Assembly: GCF_030433685.1 (NCBI RefSeq)
Contig: NZ_JAROCF010000001.1
Location: forward strand, 3,658,001-3,722,000
Source of the DNA: Leifsonia williamsii
GTDB taxonomy: Bacteria; Actinomycetota; Actinomycetes; Actinomycetales; Microbacteriaceae
Length of the DNA: 64,000 bases
Reading direction: 5' to 3'
The stretch's first letter is position 1; each line of letters begins with the position of its first letter. The notes under the pieces are model-generated. The model had not been told where the DNA came from. It saw only the letters and a list, made by a program, of their open reading frames with translations, and did not search any database. Of the stretch, positions 50,616-58,204 are shown in pieces. The translations under genes and the position numbers were made by a program.

Positions 50616-52847
50616 TCAGCGCTCCACGAGGGTGAGGCGCTGGGTCGGGCGGGTCATGGCGACGTAGAGGGAGGCCGCGCCGCGCGGGGACTCTGCGGCG
50701 AGCGCCGCGGGGTCGGCGAGGACGACCGCGTCGAATTCGAGGCCCTTCGCCTCGAAGCCGGTGAGCACCGCGATCGGGCGGGTCAGCCCCGAGGCGCCGC
50801 GGGCGGCGGCGTCGCCGAAGCGGGCGAGGACCGCCGCGGCCACCCGCTCCACCTCGTCCTGCGCCACGATCACGGCCAGCGTGCCCTGCGCGTCGATGCC
50901 GCGGTCGTGCTCCACCGCGTCCACGACGGCGTCGGCCAGGCCGCGGTCGCCGGCGGCGGGTGGTGCGCTGGTGCGGCGGATCGGCCAGTCGCCCTCGCGG
51001 ACCGCCTGGGTGGGGGTGATCGGGAGCCCGGCCTCCGCGGCGATCCGCTCGGCCTCACGGGTGATCTGGGCGGGCGTCCGGTAGTTGACCGTCAGCTCCT
51101 CGAGGCGCCAGGCCTCCTTGAACGACGGCTTCAGCGCATCCTCCCAGCTCGTCGCGCCCGCGGCGGAGGCGACCTGGGCGATGTCGCCGACGATCGTGAA
51201 CGACTTCATCGGGCAGCGGCGTACGAGAACGCGCCACTGCATCGGTGAGAGCTCCTGCGCCTCGTCCACCACCACATGCCCGTACGTCCAGGAGCGGTCG
51301 GCGGCGGCGCGCTCGGCGGTGGAGCCGCGGTCCACCTGCTCGGCGAAGCCGTCCGCCAGCTGCTCGGCGCTCACCAGTCCCTGCACGCCCATGTTGCGGA
51401 TGGCCGCGCGCGCGTTCTCGAGGTCGCGCTTGCGCTGCCGCTCCCGCTCGCGGTCCGCCGGGTCGGGGCGGCCCGGGAAGTCGCCGAGCAGCTCCGCCGC
51501 CTCGTCGAGCAGCGGGACGTCCGACACGGTGAACGGTTCGGACCGGTCGCGGCGGAGCGCGTCACGCTCCGCCTGGCTCCAGCGCGGCGTCAGCTCCGCC
51601 AGCCAGGCGGGCCGCGCGTACAGGTCCTGCAGCAGCTTCTGCGGGGTCAGCGGCAGCCAGGCCGTGTTGAGCAGCACCCGCACGTCGTAGGAGGTGCGCA
51701 GATCCTCCCGGAGCACCTTCAGGTCGGCGTCGTCCAGCGTCGAACCGGAGGCGCGGAGCTGGGCGGCGAGCTGCTCCGTCAGCTCGCTCAGCGCGCTCTT
51801 GACGAACGTGACCCTGGCGACGTTGTGCGGCTTGCCGGTGCGCTGCGCCTTCGCGATCGCGCGCTGGATGAGGTCGGGCTGCACCTCCAGCCGCTCGTTG
51901 TCGACGACGATCGTCTGCGGCTCGGCCGGAGCCTTCTGCCTCGACCGCACCGCACGCCACAGCAGCCGGGCCATCGGGGCGGCGCCCTTCAGGCGGCCGG
52001 CCTCCGGCGCATCCTCGACCGTCGCCTCCACGCCGGGGAACAGCTCGCCGAGCGTCTGCATGACGACACCGGTCTCGCCGAGGGACGGCAGGACGGCCTC
52101 GATGTAGCGCAGGAACGCGCTCGACGGCCCGACCACCAGCACGCCGGAGGAGCTGAGCCGCTGGCGGTTCGCGTACAGCAGGTACGCGGCGCGGTGCAGC
52201 GCGACCGCGGTCTTGCCCGTGCCGGGACCGCCCTGTACGACCAGGGCGCCGCGGAGGTCGGAGCGGATGATACGGTCCTGCTCGGCCTGGATCGTCGCGA
52301 CGATGTCGTGCATCCGGCCGGTCCGCTGCGCGGTCAGCGCGGCCAGGAGCGCGCCCTCGCCCTGGATCTGCTCGCCGGAGCCGCCTGCCCCGTCGAGCAG
52401 TGCCTCGTCGAACACCTCGTCGTCGATGCGGACGACCTGCCGGCCCGTCATCGTCAGGTGCCGGCGCGCACGGACTCCCATCCGAGCCGTCGCGGTGGCC
52501 TGGTAGAAGGCGCTCGCCTGCTGCGCCCGCCAGTCGAGCAGGAGCGACCGCTGGTCGTCGTCCCGCAGGCCGATGCGGCCGATGTAGCGGTGGTCGGAGC
52601 CGTCGACCGGCTCGTCGAGCAGCAGCCGGCCGAACACGAGCCGCGCATCCACCTCCCGCAGCTGTACGAGCTGGTCCTCGTAGAGCCGAGCGAACGCGTC
52701 GCGCTCGCTGCGCGCCTGGTGGTTGCCGCCGACGCTCTCCTTGCGCACGCGCACGAGGCGTTCCGCCGTCTCCGCGCGCAGCGCGTCGAGCCGGTCGTAC
52801 AGCCCGGCGACGACGGCGCGTTCCCGGTCGAGCTCCGATTCGTGCAC
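50616..52847 (-). CDS. helR: RNA polymerase recycling helicase-like ATPase HelR
   Basis: 743 residues, UvrD/Rep-fold ATPase of the HelD/HelR family: N-terminal coiled coil (about 1-75), 'YIGRIGLRDDDQRSLLLDWR', Walker A GGPGTGKTAVALHRAAYLLY near 205, 'VVDEAQELSPMQWRVLVRR' (motif II) near 535, 'TIVGDIAQVAS' and 'LEELTVNYRTPAQI', 'LTGFEAKGLEFDAVVL', 'YVAMTRPTQRLTLVER'. HelR removes stalled or rifamycin-bound RNA polymerase from DNA and lowers rifamycin sensitivity in streptomycetes. GTG start with AGGTGG seven bases upstream. I see no RAE-type rifamycin element in its upstream region. Confidence 0.93.
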   Translation of the reverse strand: MHESELDRERAVVAGLYDRLDALRAETAERLVRVRKESVGGNHQARSERDAFARLYEDQLVQLREVDARLVFGRLLLDEPVDGSDHRYIGRIGLRDDDQRSLLLDWRAQQASAFYQATATARMGVRARRHLTMTGRQVVRIDDEVFDEALLDGAGGSGEQIQGEGALLAALTAQRTGRMHDIVATIQAEQDRIIRSDLRGALVVQGGPGTGKTAVALHRAAYLLYANRQRLSSSGVLVVGPSSAFLRYIEAVLPSLGETGVVMQTLGELFPGVEATVEDAPEAGRLKGAAPMARLLWRAVRSRQKAPAEPQTIVVDNERLEVQPDLIQRAIAKAQRTGKPHNVARVTFVKSALSELTEQLAAQLRASGSTLDDADLKVLREDLRTSYDVRVLLNTAWLPLTPQKLLQDLYARPAWLAELTPRWSQAERDALRRDRSEPFTVSDVPLLDEAAELLGDFPGRPDPADRERERQRKRDLENARAAIRNMGVQGLVSAEQLADGFAEQVDRGSTAERAAADRSWTYGHVVVDEAQELSPMQWRVLVRRCPMKSFTIVGDIAQVASAAGATSWEDALKPSFKEAWRLEELTVNYRTPAQITREAERIAAEAGLPITPTQAVREGDWPIRRTSAPPAAGDRGLADAVVDAVEHDRGIDAQGTLAVIVAQDEVERVAAAVLARFGDAAARGASGLTRPIAVLTGFEAKGLEFDAVVLADPAALAAESPRGAASLYVAMTRPTQRLTLVER

Positions 52848-52973
52848 GCGCAGACCACCTCTCGTTTCCGGGCCGAAAGTCTACGACCTCCGGCCCCGAG
52901 GATGCAGAGAGCCCGCCGTGAACCCGGGCCGGAGCGGTCTCCCAGCCCGAGCACGGTAGGCTTGCAGCACTGC

Positions 52974-52988
52974 GAGTCCGTCGGACTC
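52974..52988. repeat. Palindrome GAGTCCG-T-CGGACTC
   Basis: 15-bp site with 7-bp arms in the 276-bp gap between divergent helR and the DEAD-box helicase gene. It could be an operator or a leader hairpin for the helicase gene. The gap holds no gene. Confidence 0.5.
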
Positions 52989-53123
52989 CTGCGTCGTCAG
53001 AACGCACCGCGCTGTCAGCGCACTTCTCACGGCGAACGAATGCGCATCCCGCGCCTTCGCCCACCCCTCCCAGCGCCGCGCCGTGCGTGCTGCGCGCCGG
53101 GACCCGATGCCCGAAAGGCACCA

Positions 53124-55052
53124 GTGACCACCACGACTTTCGCCGACCTCGGCGTGCCAGCTCCCCTCGTCGCCGCGCTCGCGGCCGACGGCAAGACGGA
53201 GCCGTTCCCGATCCAGACCGACACGCTGCCCGACACCCTCGCCGGGCGCGACGTGCTCGGCCGCGGCAAGACCGGCTCCGGCAAGACCATCGCCTTCTCG
53301 CTCCCGCTCACCGCGCGGCTCGGCGACGGCAGCAAGCGCAGGGCCTCCCGCCCGCGCGGCCTCGTGCTCGCGCCGACCCGCGAGCTCGCGACGCAGATCG
53401 CCGCGACCCTCCAGCCCCTCGCCGACGCAGCGGGCCTGCGCATAACGACCGTCTTCGGCGGGGTGTCGCAGAACCGCCAGGTCGATGCGCTGCGCGGCGG
53501 CGTCGACATCCTCGTCGCCTGCCCCGGCCGTCTCGACGACCTCATGAAGCAGCGGCTCGTGTCGCTGGACGCGGTCGAGATCACCGTGCTCGACGAGGCC
53601 GACCACATGGCCGACCTCGGCTTCCTGCCCGTGGTGACCCGCATCCTCTCCGCCACGCCGACCGACGGGCAGCGTCTGCTGTTCTCGGCGACGCTGGACA
53701 ACGGCGTGGACAAGCTCGTCAACAAGTTCATGAAGAAGCCCGTGATGCACTCGGTCGACGAGGCGAACAGCCCGGTGGAGGCGATGACCCACCACGTGTT
53801 CGAGGTCGCGTCCGCCGACGACAAGAAGGACCTCGTGCACATGCTCGCCTCCGGGCAGGGCAAGCGCATCCTGTTCATGCGGACCAAGCACCACGCGAAG
53901 CGCCTCGCCAAGCAGCTCACCGCGGCGGGCATCCCGGCCGTCGACCTGCACGGCAACCTCTCGCAGCCGGCCCGCGACCGCAACCTCGCGCGCTTCGGCT
54001 CCGGGGAGGTGCGCGTGCTGGTCGCGACGGACGTCGCCGCGCGCGGCGTGCACGTCGACGAGGTCGAGCTGGTCGTGCACGTCGACCCGCCCGCGGAGCA
54101 CAAGGCGTACCTCCACCGCTCCGGCCGCACGGCGCGCGCCGGCAGCAGCGGCGACGTCGTGACCGTGATGCTCCCCGAGCAGGCCGGCGACGTGCGCTCG
54201 CTGCTGCGCGCGGCGGCCATCAGCGCGGCGCCGCAGAAGGTCAGCGCGTCGCACGCGGCGGTCGTGGAGCTGGTCGGCGAGCGCGCGGCGCGCGTTGCGC
54301 CGGAGGTCGCGGCCGCGGCTGCTGCGGCGGCCTCGGGCGGCGGCGGACGCGGCGGTTCGGGTGGCGGCGGTCGCGGTGCGAGCGGTTCCGCGGGCGGCGG
54401 GCGCGGACGGTCACGCGGTGCCCGGAGCGGCGCGGCGGAGGCCGGGGTCGGCGGCGGCCGGCAGGCGACCGGTGGTCGCTCGGGTGCCGCGGCCGACGGC
54501 GGCCGTGGTGCCGGTGCCGGCGAGACCGGCGGCCGCGGCGGTCGTGCCGGTGGCGGCGACGCGAACGGTTCGGGCGCGGGTGGCGGTCGCCGTCGTCGTG
54601 GCGGTCGCGGACGCGGCGCTGCCGGCGGCGAGCAGGCGAACGGTGCGAACAGCGCCGGGCAGTCGCGCCGGGATGCGGCCGGTGGCGGCGAGCAGCGTCG
54701 CCGGGAGCGCGGCGACCCAGGGGCACAGCTCGCGCGGCGGCTCGTCCGCCGCGCATGGCTCGGCGTCCGGCTCGGGCGCTCAGGGCGGGTCGCGCGGCGG
54801 CATGCGCGTCGGCCAGCTGGTCGACGCGGGCACGCGCCGCGGCAACGGCACCCGTCGCGCCCGCGGCTGACGCGCGAAGGACCACGAAGGGAGGTGTCTC
54901 CGGCTTTCTCGGCCGGGGGCACCTCCCTTTTTCGTCGAGATGAATCGGCACGCAGTGTCACGAAGGGAAGGCGTTCCCGGCTCACCCGGCTCGAATCGCC
55001 TCCCTTCTCGGTCGACACGCCGAGGCTGCGGGAGCACGACCTCCGTTTCTGA
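53124..55052 (+). CDS. DEAD/DEAH-box RNA helicase with a probable 3' frameshift
   Basis: Cold-shock type DEAD-box helicase; GTG start after AAAGG. Core motifs: 'FPIQTDTLPDT', GKTGSGKT near 49-56, 'LAPTRELATQI', VLDEADHM, LFSATLDN, 'VLVATDVAARGVHVDEV' and 'HRSGRTARAG'. Then a Gly/Arg/Ala-rich tail. The literal frame runs to TGA 55052, but codon bias, and the ending 'GMRVGQLVDAGTRRGNGTRR', move to the +1 frame near 54712-54730, where the stop is 54870, just before a strong terminator at 54887. So the native end is probably 54870 and one base is extra near 54720 (CCCAGGGG). Confidence 0.9.
   Translation: MTTTTFADLGVPAPLVAALAADGKTEPFPIQTDTLPDTLAGRDVLGRGKTGSGKTIAFSLPLTARLGDGSKRRASRPRGLVLAPTRELATQIAATLQPLADAAGLRITTVFGGVSQNRQVDALRGGVDILVACPGRLDDLMKQRLVSLDAVEITVLDEADHMADLGFLPVVTRILSATPTDGQRLLFSATLDNGVDKLVNKFMKKPVMHSVDEANSPVEAMTHHVFEVASADDKKDLVHMLASGQGKRILFMRTKHHAKRLAKQLTAAGIPAVDLHGNLSQPARDRNLARFGSGEVRVLVATDVAARGVHVDEVELVVHVDPPAEHKAYLHRSGRTARAGSSGDVVTVMLPEQAGDVRSLLRAAAISAAPQKVSASHAAVVELVGERAARVAPEVAAAAAAAASGGGGRGGSGGGGRGASGSAGGGRGRSRGARSGAAEAGVGGGRQATGGRSGAAADGGRGAGAGETGGRGGRAGGGDANGSGAGGGRRRRGGRGRGAAGGEQANGANSAGQSRRDAAGGGEQRRRERGDPGAQLARRLVRRAWLGVRLGRSGRVARRHARRPAGRRGHAPRQRHPSRPRLTREGPRREVSPAFSAGGTSLFRRDESARSVTKGRRSRLTRLESPPFSVDTPRLREHDLRF
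54887..54932 (+). terminator. Terminator of the DEAD-box helicase gene
   Basis: AAGGGAGGTG (54887-54896) and CACCTCCCTT (54920-54929) with a T5 run at 54928-54932. It lies 17 nt after the TGA at 54870 and inside the literal reading frame to 55052. Confidence 0.9.
54962..55007 (+). terminator. Second, related terminator-like hairpin
   Basis: GAAGGGAAGGCG (54962-54973) pairs with CGCCTCCCTTC (54997-55007) with one bulged A. It begins with the same CACGAAGGGA as the first, so it looks like a diverged copy. Confidence 0.55.
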
Positions 55053-55069
55053 CGTGGCGGACTGGGCTG

Positions 55070-55098
55070 TTGACATCTCTGGCTAATGGCCTTAGCTT
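55070..55098 (+). promoter_or_regulatory. Promoter of the hydrolase-tetR unit
   Basis: TTGACA (55070-55075), 17-nt spacer, TAGCTT (55093-55098). The start site falls near 55104-55106, on or next to the ATG at 55106, so the mRNA is probably leaderless. Confidence 0.8.
55082..55096. promoter_or_regulatory. Candidate TetR operator
   Basis: GCTAATGGCCTTAGC, arms GCTAA/TTAGC around a nearly symmetric centre, covering the spacer and most of the -10. This is the expected place for the TetR protein encoded downstream to repress the unit. Confidence 0.65.
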
Positions 55099-55105
55099 TG
55101 TGGCT

Positions 55106-56171
55106 ATGAACACTTCCATCGCTCAGCAGGTCCGGTATCTGCAGCGCCCCGAGGGACGCGTCTCCTACACCGTCGAGGGCTCTGGGCCGCTCGTCGTGGC
55201 CGTCCCCGGGATGGGCGACCTCCGTTCCTCCTACCGCGAACTCGTCCGCCCGCTCCTGGAGGCGGGCTACCGGGTGGCGGTCACCGACCTCCGCGCCCAC
55301 GGCGACTCGGACGCCGGCTTCCGGACGTTCGGCGACATCGCCACCGGCGGCGATCTGCTCGCCCTCATCGAAGAGCTCGGCGGCCCCGCGGTCGTGCTGG
55401 GCAACTCCATGGGGGCGGCGGCCGCGGCCTGGGCGGCGGCAGAGCGCCCCGACCTGGTGAGCGGGCTCGTGCTCTTCGGGCCGTTGCTCCGTGACCCGGC
55501 CATGGGGCGTACCGCGGTCGCCGCGATGCACGGCGCATACCGGGTGCTGTTCCGCGGGCCGTGGGGCGCACCGGCCCTGGGGAGCCTACTACCGGAAGGT
55601 GCTCAACCGCGGCCGCACTGCTCCGTGGCTCGATGAGCACGTCGCGGCGATCCGCGCGAACCTGCGCGAGCCCGGGAGGCTGCGCGCCTTCCGGCACCTG
55701 ACCCTCCAGCTGACCCACGCGGTCGTGGAGCCCCGCCTCCCCGAGGTGTCCGCCCCGATGCTGGCGTTCGTCGGCGACCTCGACCCCGACTTCCGCGACC
55801 CGGCCACCGAGGCCGCCTGGCTGGAGTCCGTCGGCGCGGAGGTGGTTCGCGTCGCCGAATGCGGGCACTACCCGCAGGCCCAGCGGCCGGATGTTGTGGT
55901 GCCGGCGACACTCGGGTTCCTGGCCGCGCGGCGGGATGCGGGATGGGGTGCGGAGCGGGATGCGGGATGGGGTGCGGAGCTGGGCAGGGGTGTCGGCGGC
56001 GGTGACGGCGTCGATGGGGGTGACGGTGACGCCGTCGGCGGAGGTGGCGGTGGCGCCGTCGATGGCATTGACGGTGGCGCCGTCGACCGCGGTGCAGCTG
56101 ACAGTGGTGCCGCCGTCGATGATGGTGCAGCTGGCGGGGCAGCCGACGCCGACGGGAGTGCCCGTGCCTAG
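55106..56171 (+). pseudogene. Alpha/beta hydrolase split by a frameshift
   Basis: The first frame (ATG 55106 to TGA 55636) gives the N-terminal half: 'LVVAVPGMGDLRSSY', 'VAVTDLRAHGDSD', and the nucleophile elbow GNSMGAAAA. The second half lies in another frame: 'WGAYYRKVLNRGRTAPWLDE' through 'MLAFVGDLDPDFRDP' (Asp) and 'ECGHYPQAQRPD' (His). The switch lies near 55577-55590 in CCCTGGGG and needs one base to be removed. The catalytic triad would be Ser-Asp-His if joined. The C-terminus adds a Gly/Ala/Asp low-complexity tail to 56171. It could be a true mutation or a sequencing error. Confidence 0.8.
55931..55978 (+). repeat. 24-bp tandem repeat, two copies
   Basis: Two exact copies of a 24-bp unit beginning GCGGGATGCGGGATGG, inside the low-complexity tail of the hydrolase. 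Beyond it 55980-56160 is a looser GGTGG/GTCGA-rich repeat region. Confidence 0.85.
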
Positions 56172-56751
56172 GGCCGGGCTCACGGGAGCCGCGGTCACCG
56201 CGCTGGCGCTGGATGTGCTCGACGAGGGCGGCGTCACCGCCTTCGATCGGCTGACGCTCGCCGCTGTCGCCGGACGCGCCGGGGTCGCTGTGCCGAGCCT
56301 TTACAAGCACGTCGCGTCACTGGACGACCTGCGTCGCCGGCTCGCCGTGGAGGCGGTCGCCGAGCTGACGAGGGCGATCGCCGCGGCCACGATCGGCCGG
56401 TCGGGGCCTGAGGCGATCCGTGCCGCGGCGGAGGCCGTCCGCCGCTATGCCACCGAGCATCCCGGACGGTACGCGGCGACGCAGGTCGCCCCGGACCTCG
56501 CAGAGCCCGCGGACCGCGAACTCGCCGTTCGCGCGGAGGAGACCCTGGCTGTGCTGGGCGCCGCCCTGCGCGGCTTCGGCTTGCCCGAGGAGCGGAGCGT
56601 AGATGCGATCCGCGTCTTCCGCAGCGCCGTCCACGGCTTCGTGATGCTCGAGCTGACCGGCGGCTTCGGGCTGCCGGACGATCTCGACAGGAGCTTCGAA
56701 CTCCTGGTCGATGCCGTGGTCACCGGGATCGCGGCGGCCGCGGCAGGCTGA
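56164..56751 (+). CDS. TetR/AcrR regulator with WHG C-terminal domain
   Basis: 195 residues from GTG 56164 (GGGAG five bases upstream). The helix-turn-helix 'LAAVAGRAGVAVPSLYKHVAS' is near 30-50. The C-terminal domain holds 'FRSAVHGFVMLELTGGFGLP', the TetR_C_33/WHG signature. The start overlaps the hydrolase tail by 8 nt, so the two form one unit and the regulator probably controls it through the palindrome at 55082. Confidence 0.92.
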   Translation: MPRAGLTGAAVTALALDVLDEGGVTAFDRLTLAAVAGRAGVAVPSLYKHVASLDDLRRRLAVEAVAELTRAIAAATIGRSGPEAIRAAAEAVRRYATEHPGRYAATQVAPDLAEPADRELAVRAEETLAVLGAALRGFGLPEERSVDAIRVFRSAVHGFVMLELTGGFGLPDDLDRSFELLVDAVVTGIAAAAAG

Positions 56752-56777
56752 CACCGGACGGCCTGGCCCGCCGCACT

Positions 56778-57362
56778 CTACGCCAGAATCCGCCCCACCG
56801 ACGCCATCGCCGCCTTCACCAGGGCGCCGCGGCCTCCCTCCAGCTCGTCGCACATGGTCGGCGAGACCGCCTCCTCCGGCGTCACCCAGGTGAGTTCGAG
56901 GGCGTCCTGGCGGGGCTCGCAGGTGCCGGTGACCGGGACGACGTAGGCGAGGGAGACGGCGTGCTGGCGCTCGTCGGTGAACGGGGAGACGCCGGGGAGC
57001 GGGAAGTACTCCGCGACCTGGAACGGGACCGGGCTCGCGGGGAGGAGGGGGAACGCCATCGGGCCGAGGTCCTTCTCGAGGTGGCGGAAGAGGGCCTCGC
57101 GCAGGGTCTCTCCGTACATCACCCGGCCGGAGACCAGCGTGCGGGTGATCTCGCCGACCGCGTTGGCGCGGAGCAGCACGCCGACCTCCGTGACCTGGCC
57201 GAGCCCGTCCACGCGCACCGGGACGGCCTCCACGTACAGCAGTGGGAGGCGCCGCCGGATCTGCTCCAGCTCCAGGTCGCTGAGCCACGCCGGCCCGGGC
57301 TGGGGGCCGTCGCCGGGCAGCGGGTCCGGGGTCGGATCGGGGTCGGGGGTGCGCACGCTCAT
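56778..57362 (-). CDS. NUDIX hydrolase family protein (DUF4916 type)
   Basis: 194 residues, beginning MSVRTPDPDPTPDP (Asp/Pro-rich), then 'LSDLELEQIRRRLPLLYVEAVPVRVD', 'GEITRTLVSGRVMYGETLREALFRHL', 'DLGPMAF', a modified NUDIX box (GETLREALFRHLEKDLG). Several usual NUDIX acidic residues are kept only in part, so the hydrolase activity is uncertain. TAAGAT (plus 57370-57375) is seven bases before the ATG. Confidence 0.88.
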   Translation of the reverse strand: MSVRTPDPDPTPDPLPGDGPQPGPAWLSDLELEQIRRRLPLLYVEAVPVRVDGLGQVTEVGVLLRANAVGEITRTLVSGRVMYGETLREALFRHLEKDLGPMAFPLLPASPVPFQVAEYFPLPGVSPFTDERQHAVSLAYVVPVTGTCEPRQDALELTWVTPEEAVSPTMCDELEGGRGALVKAAMASVGRILA

Positions 57363-57481
57363 GCCACCGATCTTAGGCACCCGGCGAGCGGCGGCCAGGC
57401 CAGGGGGCCTGGCCGATCTGTGGACAGGGGCCACACGATCGGGGGCTGTGGAGATAACACGGTGGATGGGCACAATGGAGG

Positions 57482-58132
57482 GTGCCGTTCCCCGCCCCCG
57501 ACCTCCACCTCGACCGTGACGCCGTGCTCTGGTCCGCCGGCGAGCGCGACCGTGCAGGGCGCCCGCTGCTGGTGCTGCTGCACGGCTACGGCTCCGACGA
57601 GGCCGACCTGTTCGGGATCGCCGCCTACCTCCCGCTGGAACCCGTGATCGCCTCCCTGCGCGCCCCGATCCCCGAAGGGCCCGGCTTCGCCTGGTTCTCG
57701 CGGTTCACGAACGTCGCCGCCGACCCGCTCGCGGGCAACGCCGACGCGGCCGCGCGCGCCGTGCTGGAGTGGCTCGACGAGCAGCCGGTAGTGCCGACGG
57801 GCCTGCTGGGGTTCTCGCAGGGAGGGGCGCTGGCCCTCCAGCTGCTCCGGCTCGCTCCGGAGCGGTTCGACTACGCCGTGCAGCTGTCCGGATTCGTCGT
57901 CCAGGGCTCGCAGCAGGGCGACGCCGCGCTGGCCGAGCGCCAGCCGCCGGTGTTCTGGGGGCGCGGGACGCTCGACGATTCGATACCGGCCACCTCCCTC
58001 GACCGCACCACGGACTGGTTGCCGCAGCACAGCTCGCTCGACGCGCGCATCTACGAAGGGCTCGGCCACGGCATCTCGCCACTGGAGCTGGGCGACATCA
58101 GCGCCTTCATCCGGGCCAACCTGCCGCGCTGA
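57482..58132 (+). CDS. Alpha/beta hydrolase, phospholipase/carboxylesterase type
   Basis: 216 residues: 'LLVLLHGYGSDEADLFGIA' (oxyanion loop), 'LLGFSQGGALALQLL' (Ser in GFSQG) near 108, 'RGTLDDSIPA' (Asp) and 'EGLGHGISPLEL' (His). Complete triad. GTG start; CACAAT (57471-57476) is five bases upstream, suggesting a leaderless mRNA. Confidence 0.9.
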   Translation: MPFPAPDLHLDRDAVLWSAGERDRAGRPLLVLLHGYGSDEADLFGIAAYLPLEPVIASLRAPIPEGPGFAWFSRFTNVAADPLAGNADAAARAVLEWLDEQPVVPTGLLGFSQGGALALQLLRLAPERFDYAVQLSGFVVQGSQQGDAALAERQPPVFWGRGTLDDSIPATSLDRTTDWLPQHSSLDARIYEGLGHGISPLELGDISAFIRANLPR

Positions 58133-58204
58133 GTGCCGACTGTCGACCTGGGACGCCGCTGACAGCCACCTGACAGTGTCGGTGGTCGGGGGCAGGATGG
58201 GGGG

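Noticed and set aside
52848..53123. Rifamycin-associated element upstream of helR
   Set aside because: No inverted repeat of the RAE type (GGGGCTTGC-like arms) was seen; only an unrelated palindrome is present.
53124..55052. Programmed +1 frameshift in the DEAD-box gene
   Set aside because: No slippery stop or rare-codon context is evident and neighbouring genes show similar breaks, so mutation or sequence error is more likely.
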